Shown piece after piece: positions 8,743-17,813 of a stretch of DNA of 64,000 nt. The stretch covers positions 1-64,000 of the forward strand of contig NZ_VHKL01000005.1 in NCBI RefSeq assembly GCF_007474605.1, in the 5' to 3' direction. Below the pieces are notes generated by a model. The model worked only from the letters and a program-made list of their open reading frames with translations. It did not search any database and had not been told where the DNA came from. How positions within the stretch are numbered: the stretch's first letter is position 1; each line of letters starts with the position of its first letter. The translations under genes and the position numbers were made by a program. Source of the DNA: Rhodoligotrophos appendicifer. GTDB taxonomy: Bacteria; Pseudomonadota; Alphaproteobacteria; Rhizobiales; Im1.

Positions 8743-9198
8743 ATGTCTGAGATCTCTGGCGGCTGCGCGTGCAGAGCCGTGCACTACATGGCCAAGGGCA
8801 ATCCGCTCTTTATGGTTAATTGTCACTGCCGCGATTGCCAAAAATCAACCGGCGCGGCCTATGCACCACTCCTTGCCTTTTCATTGCCTTTGGTTTGGTG
8901 GAGCGGACATCTGCACTTCTACGAGACGGTGGGCGGAAGCGGGAGGGTCGTTCGTAGGGGCTTCTGCCCGAACTGCGGCAATCCTGTAGCAATTGAACCA
9001 GCAGTCGGGAAATCCATCCTGGCGATCTATGCTGCGACCCTAGATGATCCGTCGCTCCATCAGCCGACCCAGGATATTTTTACCGACAGTGCCCAACCCT
9101 GGGACCATATGGACCCGGCGACGCTGAAGGCGCCAGGCCGCATGGTGCGGGAGCCTAAAATGGTTCAGCCGGAAAGCACGAATTGCGCCGAACCTTAA
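8743..9198 (+). CDS. GFA family zinc protein (glutathione-dependent formaldehyde-activating enzyme-like)
   Basis: Small CENP-V/GFA-fold protein of 151 residues. The family zinc ligands are present: C8 and C10 (GGCACRA), C27, C29 and C32 (NCHCRDCQKSTG), and a later FCPNCGN pair. The fold is named after Gfa, but most members have no proven formaldehyde activity, so the substrate is unknown. I chose the ATG at 8743 because homologues start just before the GGCxC motif. A TTG at 8716 with a good AAAGGAG eight bases upstream is a realistic alternative that adds nine residues. It stands alone upstream of the racemase promoter. Confidence 0.8.
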   Translation: MSEISGGCACRAVHYMAKGNPLFMVNCHCRDCQKSTGAAYAPLLAFSLPLVWWSGHLHFYETVGGSGRVVRRGFCPNCGNPVAIEPAVGKSILAIYAATLDDPSLHQPTQDIFTDSAQPWDHMDPATLKAPGRMVREPKMVQPESTNCAEP

Positions 9199-9200
9199 CA

Positions 9201-9244
9201 TTGACTCGTCGGTGGGGCTTGTTATTCTGACTAAACGGTCAGAA
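9201..9244 (+). promoter_or_regulatory. Promoter with overlapping TetR-type palindrome ahead of the racemase gene
   Basis: TTGACT at 9201-9206 and TATTCT at 9223-9228 have a 16-base spacer and look like a sigma-70 promoter. The palindrome TTCTGAC (9225-9231) / GTCAGAA (9238-9244), with a 6-base centre, overlaps the -10 box and the expected start point, where a repressor would block transcription. The TGAC...GTCA core is typical of TetR-family operators. No TetR gene lies nearby, so the regulator would be encoded elsewhere. Confidence 0.5.
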
Positions 9245-9270
9245 AAATAGTCTCATCAGATGGTGTTGGT

Positions 9271-10053
9271 ATGCTGCGCAGGATCGACTTCATCAATCCC
9301 TTTGGCACCCGGGCCTATGACGAGATCATCCATCGGACTCTGTCCCACTATGCAGGAGATGGCACCGAGCTGACGATCACACACCTTGAGGGCTGCCCTC
9401 CCGACATCGATTATTTTTATTCCAAGCACCTCATGGAGTCGGTTCTTTTCGAGCGGATAATGAAGTCCGAGGAGGAGGGGTTTGACGCCGTGATCGTGGG
9501 GTGTTGCTATGATCCTGGCGTTCGCACCGCACGTGAACTTGTGGACATCCCTGTCGTTGGGCCCATGGAGGCTTCACTCCAAATGGCTGCATATCACGGC
9601 CATACCTACACCATCGTGACCGACCACCATAAGGCCGCACCCTACATCGAGGATGTAGTGCGCTTATCAGGACTGGGCGGCAATTGTCGCGGATTGCGGA
9701 CCATCGAATGGTTCGTTCGGGACATGATCACCAATCCCGATGCTGTAGCACTCGATACGATCACCCGCTGTCGCGAGGTGACCGCGGAGACCCATGCCGA
9801 TGCCATACTGATGGGCTGCACGATAGTCGCCGCCTGTTACCAGCAATACATCATGAAGGGCGGCCAACCACCCGAGATGGCGATCGTCAATCCTAATCTC
9901 ATGGCGTTGAAGGTTGCGGAAACCTTGGCCGACCTAAAGCAAAAGGGCGGTTATCATATCTCCCGCTCGGGGTATTACGAAAAGCCACAGGGCCATTATG
10001 CGGAAGAATTCACGAAGGCGAGGTCCAAATTCATCAAAGCGATGGACCTCTGA
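9271..10053 (+). CDS. Aspartate/glutamate/hydantoin racemase family protein
   Basis: Cofactor-independent racemase fold, 260 residues. The protein starts RRIDFINPFGT, as hydantoin/Asp racemase family members do, and carries the two catalytic cysteines in the expected places: C78/C79 in VGCCYDPG and C183 in MGCTIVAACY. It also resembles maleate isomerase/Asp racemase relatives in length. Substrate (amino acid, hydantoin, or a non-racemising C-C/C=C reaction) cannot be told from sequence. Expressed from its own operator-controlled promoter, 26 bases upstream; the efflux pair follows after a 137-base gap. Confidence 0.8.
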   Translation: MLRRIDFINPFGTRAYDEIIHRTLSHYAGDGTELTITHLEGCPPDIDYFYSKHLMESVLFERIMKSEEEGFDAVIVGCCYDPGVRTARELVDIPVVGPMEASLQMAAYHGHTYTIVTDHHKAAPYIEDVVRLSGLGGNCRGLRTIEWFVRDMITNPDAVALDTITRCREVTAETHADAILMGCTIVAACYQQYIMKGGQPPEMAIVNPNLMALKVAETLADLKQKGGYHISRSGYYEKPQGHYAEEFTKARSKFIKAMDL

Positions 10054-10160
10054 CTAGGCTGCGCCTGCGCCTCGTCAGTAAGTCATACGGTCTGGACGCA
10101 TGCAAACGTGAAAATTCGTTTCTGAGCCGGAAAGATCGTCAAAAGTAAAAAGAGCAAAGT

Positions 10161-10181
10161 CCTCCAAAGCTCAGCTGGAGG
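10161..10181 (+). promoter_or_regulatory. Hairpin occluding the ribosome binding site of the EmrA-like gene
   Basis: CCTCCA (10161-10166) pairs perfectly with TGGAGG (10176-10181) across a 9-base loop. The right arm is itself the Shine-Dalgarno sequence of the membrane fusion protein gene, with the GTG start 9 bases further on. As RNA this would hide the ribosome binding site; as DNA it could be an operator. Both are consistent with inducible efflux; neither is proven. Confidence 0.4.
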
Positions 10182-10190
10182 ATATTGCCT

Positions 10191-11348
10191 GTGCTCACGA
10201 CTCCAGACCGCAACGATGCAAGGTTTCTCCCTAGCCCATCTTCGGATACGGCCGCCATCCCCGCTGTGGCACCGGTCGTTGCACGCGGTTTCAGCCGCCG
10301 CCTCCTGCTGGCGACCACGGCAGGCGTCATTCTTCTCGCCGCAGTCATCTGGGGTATATGGACTTATTTGACCATATGGCAGTTCGAGGTCTCGACCAAC
10401 GACGCTTATGTACAGGCCGACGTCGTCAGCATCGCTCCGCAGGTCACTGGCTATATCAGCCGCGTAGCGGTGGAAGACAATCAGCATGTGAAAGCTGGCC
10501 AACTTCTGGCGATGATCGATCAGGGGCCTTACCTGGCAGCCGTTGACCAGGCCAAGGCCGGTATAGCCAGTGCTCAGGCCGACATTGCCGCCGCAAACGC
10601 CCAGCTCAAGCAGCAGTCAACCGCGATCGACCAAGCCCGTGCCGCCATTGGGGTGGACCAAGCCACTGAGGTCTATGCTCAGCAGAACAATGTTCGCTTC
10701 GGCACCTTGGCGAAACAGGGCTTTGGAACCCTACAGGATGCCCAAAGAGCCAGGTCACAGACGGAGAGTGCCCAGGCATCAGTTGCGCGAGACAAGGCTG
10801 AGCTGGACAACGCTCAGCAGCAGGTCGCGGTGCTTCGCGCGCAACTTCAAAAGTCGCAAGCAAATCTACTTCTCAACACTGCTCAGCTAAAAGCGGCGGA
10901 ACTAAACCTCAATTATACCACCATCACCTCTCCTGTAGATGGTGTGGTCGGCGATAGGACGTTGAGGCTCGGGGAGTATGTTCAGGCCGGCACTCAGCTC
11001 ATGGCCATTGTCCCTTTGCAGGATGCCTATATCGTAGCCAATTTCGAGGAGACACAGCTCACAAATATTCGAACCGGGCAACTGGTCGAAGTGGTGGCAG
11101 ATGCATTCCCCGATGTGATCGTTCACGGCGTCGTCAACAGCATTGCGCCAGCGAGTGGCCAGGAGTTTGCTCTTCTGCCACCGGACAATGCGACCGGAAA
11201 CTTCACCAAGATCGTCCAGCGGGTCCCCGTTAAGATAACCTTGGATCCGAAAAACTCCCTCAGGGGACTGCTGAGTCCGGGGATGTCGGTCACCCCCACC
11301 ATAACGATCGTTCCAACTAGCACCAGAACGCTGGAAGTCGGCCAATGA
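10191..11348 (+). CDS. EmrA/HlyD-type membrane fusion protein of a drug efflux pump
   Basis: Periplasmic adaptor, 385 residues, anchored by one N-terminal membrane helix (LLLATTAGVILLAAVIWGIW). Then come a biotinyl-lipoyl half (STNDAYVQADVVSIAPQV, GYISRVAVEDNQHVKAGQ), a long coiled coil rich in Ala and Gln (about residues 105-230), the second lipoyl half (ITSPVDGVVGDRTLRLGEYV) and a beta-barrel. The start is the GTG at 10191, spaced correctly from TGGAGG; a TTG at 10185 is too close. It overlaps the next gene by four bases, so the adaptor and the 14-helix transporter are co-translated. An outer-membrane TolC partner is not encoded here. Confidence 0.92.
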   Translation: MLTTPDRNDARFLPSPSSDTAAIPAVAPVVARGFSRRLLLATTAGVILLAAVIWGIWTYLTIWQFEVSTNDAYVQADVVSIAPQVTGYISRVAVEDNQHVKAGQLLAMIDQGPYLAAVDQAKAGIASAQADIAAANAQLKQQSTAIDQARAAIGVDQATEVYAQQNNVRFGTLAKQGFGTLQDAQRARSQTESAQASVARDKAELDNAQQQVAVLRAQLQKSQANLLLNTAQLKAAELNLNYTTITSPVDGVVGDRTLRLGEYVQAGTQLMAIVPLQDAYIVANFEETQLTNIRTGQLVEVVADAFPDVIVHGVVNSIAPASGQEFALLPPDNATGNFTKIVQRVPVKITLDPKNSLRGLLSPGMSVTPTITIVPTSTRTLEVGQ

Positions 11349-12901
11349 GCGTGGCAGGGGTAGGCGACAGGCAACAGGCGGAAGCCGCCAATCTTCGCAC
11401 CTGGGTTGCGGTGATGGGCTGCATATTGGGAGCTCTTGTCGCTGTTCTGGACATCCAGATAACCAATTCATCCCTGCCCGACATCGAGGGCGGCATCGGA
11501 ACGGGGCGGGACAATGGCACCTGGATTTCTACCTCATATTTGATTGGCGAGATCATCATGATCCCGATGACGGATTATCTTGCTCGCGTCTTCTCCTTTC
11601 GGCGCGTCCTGCTCACAAACTCAGTGTTGTTCCTGATTTTCTCGGTAGGCTGCGCCTTTGCGAGCGATCTGACCGAGATGATCATCATGCGTGGCCTGCA
11701 GGGATTCAGCAGTGGTGTGATGATTCCCATGGCATTCACATTCATTCTGACGAATCTGCCCCAACGGCAGCAACCCGTCGGAATTGCCATGTTTGCCCTG
11801 ACGGCTACATTCGGTCCGGCGATCGGTCCTACCATTGGAGGCTATCTCACCGATAATTTCGGCTGGCAGTATATTTTCTTCGTGAACCTCGTGCCTGGCT
11901 TGCTCATGTTGGCACTGTTGTTTCCCACTCTGGAGTCAGATCCCCTGAAGCTGTCGCTGCTGCGAGAGGGCGACTGGTTGGGGATTGCCACGATAGCTAT
12001 AGGACTAGCCAGCCTTCAGACGGTACTCGACGAAGGGAACAAGGACGGATGGTTTGACTCGCCGTTGATCCTCCATCTAACCATCATCTCAGCCGTGTTC
12101 CTGGTCGCCTTCATTCTCATCGAATTGAACGTGAAGAGCCCTTTGATAAGGCTCAGACTGCTTACGCGGCGAAACTTTGGTCTGGGAACCGTGGCAAACG
12201 TCATGGTGGGTTTTGCGCTATTCGGGTCGGTCTATGTGCTTCCGACTTATCTTGGCGAGGTCCAAGGCTACGACGCTGAGCAGGTGGGTCTGGTTCTGGC
12301 TTGGGTGGGGCTGCCTCAACTTCTGATCATCCCCTTCGTGCCACTCCTCGTGAAGCGCCTGGACCCGAGAATTCTCGTCTGCATCGGCTTGGGTGTCTTC
12401 TCGGCAAGCTGCTTTATGAACACACACCTTAGCCTGGACGTTTCCGGCCCTCAGCTGATCACCTCCAATTTGGTCAGAGCCCTCGGGCAGGCAATTGTGC
12501 TCTCGCCCTTGACTGGCATAGCGATGTCGGGGATCGGCAAAGACGGTTCTGCGGCGGCCTCCGGAATCTTCAACATGATGCGAAGCCTCGGGGGAGCAGT
12601 GGGGACGGCAATACTGGCGACGATCATCACGCGTCGTGAGCAGTTTCACTCCAACATCATTGGTCAGTCTGTCACTGCTTCTGCACCTGCGGTGAAGGAG
12701 GAGCTTCACTCCATGCAGCAATACTTCATGTCGCGAGGTGTTACAGATCCGGCTCTCGCATTTCACCAGGCGGAAGTGATGCTTGGCAATCTCGTGCATC
12801 AGCAATCGCTGATTATCGCGTTCTCGGAAACGTTTGCCGTGTTGGGGATGGTTTTGTTGATTGCCGCACTGGCCGTCATGTTTACGCGCCGTGCGGCTTG
12901 A
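11345..12901 (+). CDS. EmrB/QacA-type (DHA2) MFS multidrug transporter
   Basis: Inner-membrane proton antiporter of 518 residues with about 14 predicted helices. DHA2 hallmarks include LDIQITNSSLPDIEGGIGTG in helix 1 and DYLARVFSFRR after helix 2, FSSGVMIPMAF, and motif C-like GPAIGPTIGGYL. Its ATG overlaps the stop of the EmrA-like gene (ATGA), and the pair matches the EmrAB layout, exporting hydrophobic drugs or metabolites across the envelope with a TolC-type channel. No repressor gene is adjacent; regulation may act at the hairpin ahead of the first gene. The stop abuts the end of the convergent AlkB-like gene. Confidence 0.93.
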   Translation: MSVAGVGDRQQAEAANLRTWVAVMGCILGALVAVLDIQITNSSLPDIEGGIGTGRDNGTWISTSYLIGEIIMIPMTDYLARVFSFRRVLLTNSVLFLIFSVGCAFASDLTEMIIMRGLQGFSSGVMIPMAFTFILTNLPQRQQPVGIAMFALTATFGPAIGPTIGGYLTDNFGWQYIFFVNLVPGLLMLALLFPTLESDPLKLSLLREGDWLGIATIAIGLASLQTVLDEGNKDGWFDSPLILHLTIISAVFLVAFILIELNVKSPLIRLRLLTRRNFGLGTVANVMVGFALFGSVYVLPTYLGEVQGYDAEQVGLVLAWVGLPQLLIIPFVPLLVKRLDPRILVCIGLGVFSASCFMNTHLSLDVSGPQLITSNLVRALGQAIVLSPLTGIAMSGIGKDGSAAASGIFNMMRSLGGAVGTAILATIITRREQFHSNIIGQSVTASAPAVKEELHSMQQYFMSRGVTDPALAFHQAEVMLGNLVHQQSLIIAFSETFAVLGMVLLIAALAVMFTRRAA

Positions 12902-13495
12902 TTATTTTTCGTAACTCCGGGACGGCGACGAAAGACCGCTCATGCTTCTGAACGTGATAGAATAGTGCAGGCGCTCCACGCCCGGAATACTATGCTCCCA
13001 CGAGCTGCGTGCGGAGTTTCTCAAGAGATAGACCGATCGGGGCTCAAGCATCACTGATCGCCTTATCCAGCCGCTTCCTTCCCGCTGCCTAAAGCGAAAC
13101 TGACAGGAAGATGCGAGCGACACCCCGATGATGTCTTTGAAATAACCTTTGTCGCGCTGCCAGCTTATTCCTGCACCGGGCCGATATTCGGTGATGAGGA
13201 CATGCTTGAGCGCGAATGGTGACAGCCCTGCAAAATGCGCGGCCTTCTCGCGTAGGGGGAGGAGGAAACTGGGCAGGTCTCCCGCCTGGAGAGGTTCCCC
13301 CGGGCTCTTCACCCTGAAGGTGACGATGCGGCGGTGACCCCGGAAGCCACGAAGCTCAAAATCATGGAAACTCAAGGTTTGAAGATTGTTGAGAAGATCA
13401 GTTTCCGCTGACGGTGTAATGAGGTTTGGGGAGTAACGAAATCCTTCGGGCAGGTCTGGCAGGTCATCGAAGAGGCCCATCTGGTTTGCGTTCAT
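12902..13495 (-). CDS. AlkB-like 2-oxoglutarate/Fe(II) dioxygenase with an altered iron-binding motif
   Basis: A 197-residue double-stranded beta-helix protein of the AlkB family, which repairs alkylated nucleic acid bases. Family landmarks: VLITEYRPGAGISW before the metal site, the distal His H168 in SSWEHSIPG, and the 2-oxoglutarate-binding end LHYSITFR. The normal HxD iron motif (WHRDK) here reads W-Q-R-D-K: position 113 is Gln, encoded by CAG (complement of 13157-13159). Loss of that His should weaken or abolish iron-dependent catalysis unless another ligand replaces it. It may be a degenerate or repurposed paralogue. Convergent with the MFS gene, with no spacer. Confidence 0.8.
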   Translation of the reverse strand: MNANQMGLFDDLPDLPEGFRYSPNLITPSAETDLLNNLQTLSFHDFELRGFRGHRRIVTFRVKSPGEPLQAGDLPSFLLPLREKAAHFAGLSPFALKHVLITEYRPGAGISWQRDKGYFKDIIGVSLASSCQFRFRQREGSGWIRRSVMLEPRSVYLLRNSARSSWEHSIPGVERLHYSITFRSMSGLSSPSRSYEK

Positions 13496-13540
13496 CTGCA
13501 GACCCCTGACATCCGAACTGTTTATGAGAGCCTCAAACTC

Positions 13541-15016
13541 CTACGTGCCGCAGAAAGTGCGGTAAGCGATTGTGCTGGGTTGAGGAGGCCGAGCATAAGC
13601 TTCGAACTCAGAAAAGCTTTCATATGGTCTCGCGAGTACGTCCAGTAGCATTCGAAATGGCTTGAGGTCGTTCTCTTGTACTGCGGCTTTCAACGCAGCT
13701 TCTACAAGATGATTTCGTGGGATATAGGCTGGATTCACGCGCCGCATCGCAGTCTGACGCTCCGATATGCCTCGGGCCTCCCGCCTTAACCTTACAAGCC
13801 AGCGGCCATACCAGCTGTCGAAGGCAGAGGGTTCGTCGAAGAGCGTGCGGGTAGTTTCGTCAGTCTCTACCTCGTCGTCGACATCGCACAACGACCGGAA
13901 GGTCGCTGTGAAGTCTGCTTTCCCATCGGCCATGATGTTCAGCAGATCTTGAGCGAGCGCGAGGTCCCCTTCCTGTTCTGTGAAGAGCCCAAGTTTACGC
14001 CGCAATCCACTGAGATAGGCCGTGTTGAACTGTTCAACGAACTGCTGGAGTGTCTCTTGGGCGTGAGCAAGGGCGAGTTCCTTGTTGGCATCGAGCGGCA
14101 GGAGGCACTCTGCAAGCCGGGTGAGGTTCCACTGTGCAATCGCCGGCTGGTTCGCATAGGCGTATCGCCCATATTCATCTATCGAACTGAAGACGGTGCC
14201 AGGATTATAGATGTCCATAAAGGCACAAGGACCGTAGTCGATAGTCTCGCCCGATATCGACATATTGTCGGTATTCATGACTCCATGAACGAAACCGAGA
14301 AGCAGCCACTTTGCGACGAGCTCTGCCTGATGGCTGACAACAGCTTCAAGAAAGAGCCGATACTTGTAAGCCTCGTCTTTCAGCTCCGGATAATGTCGAG
14401 CAATAGCATAATCGGCGAGGCGCTGAACGCCTTCAAAATCGTGACGAGCTGCGAAGAACTGAAAAGTACCGACCCTTATGTGGCTCTTGGCCACTCTGAC
14501 CAGAACAGCGCCGGGAAGCGCCTCTTCACGATAGACGGTCTCTCCCGTTCTCACAGCAGCGAGCGCCCGCGTCGTGGGCACCCCCAGGGCAGCCATGGCC
14601 TCACTGACGATATACTCCCGAAGGACAGGTCCCAAAGCCGCCTTTCCATCGCCTCGGCGAGAGAAGGGCGTGGGGCCCGATCCTTTGAGTTGAATGTCCC
14701 GCCGCTCGCCGGCAAGGTTGATGACCTCGCCAAGCAGGATGGCGCGTCCATCGCCGAGTTGTGGAACAAAATGGCCGAATTGATGCCCTGCATAGGCCAT
14801 CGCGATCGGCTCGGCTCCCGACGGTAACGGGTTTCCTGCGAGAGCTTTCACACCCTCTCGGGTGCTCAACCAGACGGGATCCAATCCCAGTTCGACGGCA
14901 AGGTCCTGGTTCAGCTGGACAAGTCCGGGCTCCGTGGACTGCGGCGGTTCTACCTGCGCAAAGAACCGGTCCGGTAGCTGCCTATACGTATTGTCAAAGG
15001 GAAAATGCCCCGTCAT
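13541..15016 (-). CDS. selO: SelO/YdiU family protein adenylyltransferase
   Basis: Pseudokinase-fold enzyme that AMPylates proteins, linked in other bacteria to oxidative stress. Length 491 is normal. Diagnostic stretches: AMAYAGHQFGHFVPQLGDGRAILLGE, LKGSGPTPFSRRGDGKAALGPVLRE, HGVMNTDNMSISGETIDYGPCAFMD and the C-terminal FCGT tail; the Cys here corresponds to the selenocysteine of eukaryotic SelO. All expected active-site segments appear present. ATG at 15016. Single-gene unit, separated by 122 bases from the upstream DUF1772 gene. Confidence 0.93.
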   Translation of the reverse strand: MTGHFPFDNTYRQLPDRFFAQVEPPQSTEPGLVQLNQDLAVELGLDPVWLSTREGVKALAGNPLPSGAEPIAMAYAGHQFGHFVPQLGDGRAILLGEVINLAGERRDIQLKGSGPTPFSRRGDGKAALGPVLREYIVSEAMAALGVPTTRALAAVRTGETVYREEALPGAVLVRVAKSHIRVGTFQFFAARHDFEGVQRLADYAIARHYPELKDEAYKYRLFLEAVVSHQAELVAKWLLLGFVHGVMNTDNMSISGETIDYGPCAFMDIYNPGTVFSSIDEYGRYAYANQPAIAQWNLTRLAECLLPLDANKELALAHAQETLQQFVEQFNTAYLSGLRRKLGLFTEQEGDLALAQDLLNIMADGKADFTATFRSLCDVDDEVETDETTRTLFDEPSAFDSWYGRWLVRLRREARGISERQTAMRRVNPAYIPRNHLVEAALKAAVQENDLKPFRMLLDVLARPYESFSEFEAYARPPQPSTIAYRTFCGT

Positions 15017-15138
15017 GTGAGCTCTCTGCTTCGTTTACGGTAGGTCAACGCTGAGCCTCCGGAACGGTTCAGAGCGAGGTGCGCTGACAAGCTCAAGAGT
15101 GTCTAACCTTCTCCCGAGATGGGGTTTCCAGCGAAGCT

Positions 15139-15618
15139 TTACAGCCGCAGAGCCAAGCTGAAGGCTGTCGAAGAGACCAAGCAGAGGACGGTGCGGAGAT
15201 GATTCCAGCGTGTCCATGGCTGTCGATAACCTATCCAGTCCGTAATGCTGACATTTACTCCACCAGGAAGCGAAGCGAGACGCCGGTTTAAAGGAACGTT
15301 GCAGATCATGGTGATGCCGATAGATCCTACCCAGTAGGCCACCACTCCGATAGCAACGCAAAGGAAACTCGCGAACGATATTTGGGAGAAACTCAGAGGA
15401 ACAAGGGCCAGGCCGACAATTCCGGTGCCGAAGAAAGCAAAGAAGAACAGGGGATGCAATATGGTGGTGTTCACCATCTTCATTGCATCGATGGCGGCCG
15501 CGGGCGGCAATCGATCAAGAGCAGACATCACGCAGACCGAGAATACGAAGAAAAGCCCTGCCATCATCCCTGCGCCAAGCGCTGAGGAAAGCAAAAGGAG
15601 AGTTATTGTTGCGGCCAT
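15139..15618 (-). CDS. DUF1772 (anthrone oxygenase-like) membrane protein
   Basis: A 159-residue integral membrane protein with four hydrophobic segments and the family's C-terminal signature PLNRRLASL...YRQPWTRWNHLRT. Related proteins include fungal anthrone oxygenases, but the bacterial members have no established role. Its ATG shares a base with the stop of the DUF72 gene (TGATG), so the two are translationally coupled at the end of the der operon. Confidence 0.75.
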   Translation of the reverse strand: MAATITLLLLSSALGAGMMAGLFFVFSVCVMSALDRLPPAAAIDAMKMVNTTILHPLFFFAFFGTGIVGLALVPLSFSQISFASFLCVAIGVVAYWVGSIGITMICNVPLNRRLASLPGGVNVSITDWIGYRQPWTRWNHLRTVLCLVSSTAFSLALRL

Positions 15619-16433
15619 CAGAGGCGTTCAATGAGAGCCATTGCGGCAGCTGGATTGCTGACTTTGTGTCCGCTGATCACATAAAGAAAGACGTCGCGAG
15701 GACTTGAGGGCTGATCCGAGGTGACCATTTCCAATCCGGATGGCAAATCTCCAGCGGCAATGGCTTTCGCACGACGGCTCCAGCGATCGAGGGCCTCGGT
15801 GGAATACCCGGTCTCTTCTTGCTCGCTGGTGCCCATGATCCTCAGATAGGCAAATGATGCCGTTCTGTCGGCGATTTGCGGGAAGTCAGAATCCCCTGCG
15901 GTCACGATCGCGACGTTATGGTGGCGGGTGAGCTCTATGAAGGCGGCACATTTGAAACTGGGATTGCGGACCTCCACCGCATGGGAGATGGCTTGGCCTT
16001 GAACCACCTTCGGCAGCAACTTCAGGAAAGCTTCAAAGTCGTCTGCATCGAAAATTTTAGTCGCCATGAACTGCCAGTTGATCGGCCCGAGCTTCGGGCC
16101 CAGTTCCATGACCCCGCTGGAGAAGAATCTTTCGATCGAATCCGCCGCCTCACTCAGGACCCGGCGATTTGTGGCGAACCGTGGTCCTTTCACCGCAAAG
16201 ACGAAACTGTCCGGCGTTTCGGCCCGCCATTTGGCGAAGCTGGCAGCCTTTTGTGATCCGTAATAGGTGCTGTTGATCTCGATAGAGGTGAGCTTGCGGC
16301 TGGCATATTCTAGCTCGCGCTTTTGCGGCAATTTTGGAGGGTAGAATGTCTCGCGCCAGGGCTCATAGCTCCACCCGCCGATGCCGACCCGGATTTCTGG
16401 GCTTTTGTCGATCGTCACTGAAACCACTCCCAT
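15618..16433 (-). CDS. DUF72 domain protein (YecE-like TIM barrel)
   Basis: About 271 residues. The DUF72 start is clear: RVGIGGWSYEPWRETFYP, followed by YASRKLTSIEINSTYYGSQ and FAVKGPRFATN, and the later AVEVRNPSF and ASFAYLRIMGTSE segments. The frame remains open upstream into der, but the ATG at 16433, 31 bases beyond the der stop, fits homologue starts. Function is not established for the family; metal-dependent TIM-barrel chemistry is suspected. Coupled to the downstream DUF1772 gene. Confidence 0.82.
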   Translation of the reverse strand: MGVVSVTIDKSPEIRVGIGGWSYEPWRETFYPPKLPQKRELEYASRKLTSIEINSTYYGSQKAASFAKWRAETPDSFVFAVKGPRFATNRRVLSEAADSIERFFSSGVMELGPKLGPINWQFMATKIFDADDFEAFLKLLPKVVQGQAISHAVEVRNPSFKCAAFIELTRHHNVAIVTAGDSDFPQIADRTASFAYLRIMGTSEQEETGYSTEALDRWSRRAKAIAAGDLPSGLEMVTSDQPSSPRDVFLYVISGHKVSNPAAAMALIERL

Positions 16434-16464
16434 CAAATCTGCGACGGCATGGCGAGAGGTGCCA

Positions 16465-17799
16465 CTAAACGTAAGGGTTCTCTCCCTTGCGAAGATGCAG
16501 ACGAATAGGAACACCCCACATGTCGAACGCTTCGCGCAAGCCGTTGATCAAGTAGCGAGAATAGGAGTCCGGTAGATCTTCCGGCGTAGAACAGAAAACC
16601 ACGAAAGTGGGCGGCCGTCCTTTTACCTGAGTCATATATCGCAACCGTATCCGCCGACCGCCCGGCGCTGGCGGGGGATGCTTGTCCACAGCCTCGATGA
16701 GCCAGCGATTGAGCTTTGCAGTCGAGATCCGCTTTTGCCAAGTCTCATAGGCATTGAAGACGGCAGGCATAAGCTGGTCGAGCCCTTCGCCGGTCAGGCC
16801 CGAGAGGGGGACGACAGCAAGGCCGGCCAACTGTGGCAGGAAACGCTCTATGCCTTCGTCGAACTTCGCGAGGGTGGCTTTGCGGTTGGTAATTTCGTCC
16901 CATTTGTTAAGGGCGATGACGATCGCGCGCCCCTCCCTCCCCACGAGGTCAATGATATGCAGGTCCTGCTTGTCAAAGGGCTGGGTCGCATCGACGACGG
17001 CAACGACGGCTTCGGCAAACTTGATGGCGCGCAAAGCATCCGCTACGGAGAGCTTCTCCAACTTTTCCTCGATGCGAGCCTTTCTACGGAGGCCCGCCGT
17101 GTCGAATAGGCGAACGGGTCTCCCTTGCCATTCCCATTCGACAGAGATCGAATCCCTGGTGATCCCTGCCTCCGGTCCTGTCAGCAGACGCTGGTGCCCA
17201 AGGAGCCTGTTGATCAGGGTCGATTTGCCGGTGTTGGGGCGGCCGGTTAGCGCGAGCCTGAGGGGGCCGTGAGAAGCATCCTCGGCATCGTCGAACGTGT
17301 CCGAAGTTGGTGCGATCGCGGAAATCGCTTCATAGAGGTCGGAGGTACCAAGTCCATGCTCCGCAGAAAGCGCAAGCGGGTCGCCGAGGCCCAGTGAGAA
17401 GGCGTCATAAAGGCCGGCATCTCCGGCAGTGCCCTCCGACTTGTTGGCAATTGGAATCACTGGCTTTCCGGATCGTCTGAGAAGATCGGCAAAATGCAGA
17501 TCATGAGGCGTGATTCCCGCCCGAGCATCGATTAAGAACAGGCAAATATCTGCCTCCGCGATGGCAGCTTCGGTTTGGGCCTGCATGCGGGCTTCGAGGG
17601 ACTCCGCGGCAACCTCGTCCAGCCCCGCAGTGTCGATGACGGTAAAACTCAGATCGCCAAGATGTGCTTCACCCGAGCGCCGGTCTCGCGTGACTCCCGG
17701 TTGATCATCAACTAGGGCGAGCCGCTTCCCAACGAGGCGATTGAACAGTGTTGACTTGCCAACATTGGGTCGGCCGATGATGGCAACCGTAAAGGTCAT
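16465..17799 (-). CDS. der: Ribosome biogenesis GTPase Der (EngA)
   Basis: Essential GTPase of 50S subunit maturation with two tandem G domains and a KH-like C-terminus, 444 residues. P-loops GRPNVGKST and GRPNTGKST, switch motifs DTAGLDE and DTAGLRR, and base-recognition NKSEG and NKWDE are visible, with the KH-like region from about residue 350. It lies 14 bases downstream of bamB; the yfgM-bamB-der order is a common proteobacterial arrangement. Confidence 0.97.
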   Translation of the reverse strand: MTFTVAIIGRPNVGKSTLFNRLVGKRLALVDDQPGVTRDRRSGEAHLGDLSFTVIDTAGLDEVAAESLEARMQAQTEAAIAEADICLFLIDARAGITPHDLHFADLLRRSGKPVIPIANKSEGTAGDAGLYDAFSLGLGDPLALSAEHGLGTSDLYEAISAIAPTSDTFDDAEDASHGPLRLALTGRPNTGKSTLINRLLGHQRLLTGPEAGITRDSISVEWEWQGRPVRLFDTAGLRRKARIEEKLEKLSVADALRAIKFAEAVVAVVDATQPFDKQDLHIIDLVGREGRAIVIALNKWDEITNRKATLAKFDEGIERFLPQLAGLAVVPLSGLTGEGLDQLMPAVFNAYETWQKRISTAKLNRWLIEAVDKHPPPAPGGRRIRLRYMTQVKGRPPTFVVFCSTPEDLPDSYSRYLINGLREAFDMWGVPIRLHLRKGENPYV

Positions 17800-17813
17800 G
17801 AAGAATCCTGCGC

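Noticed and set aside
8374-8841. Minus-strand open frame of 155 codons overlapping the potassium channel start and the GFA gene
   Set aside because: Out of frame with both, no recognisable domain, unusual composition; a shadow frame.
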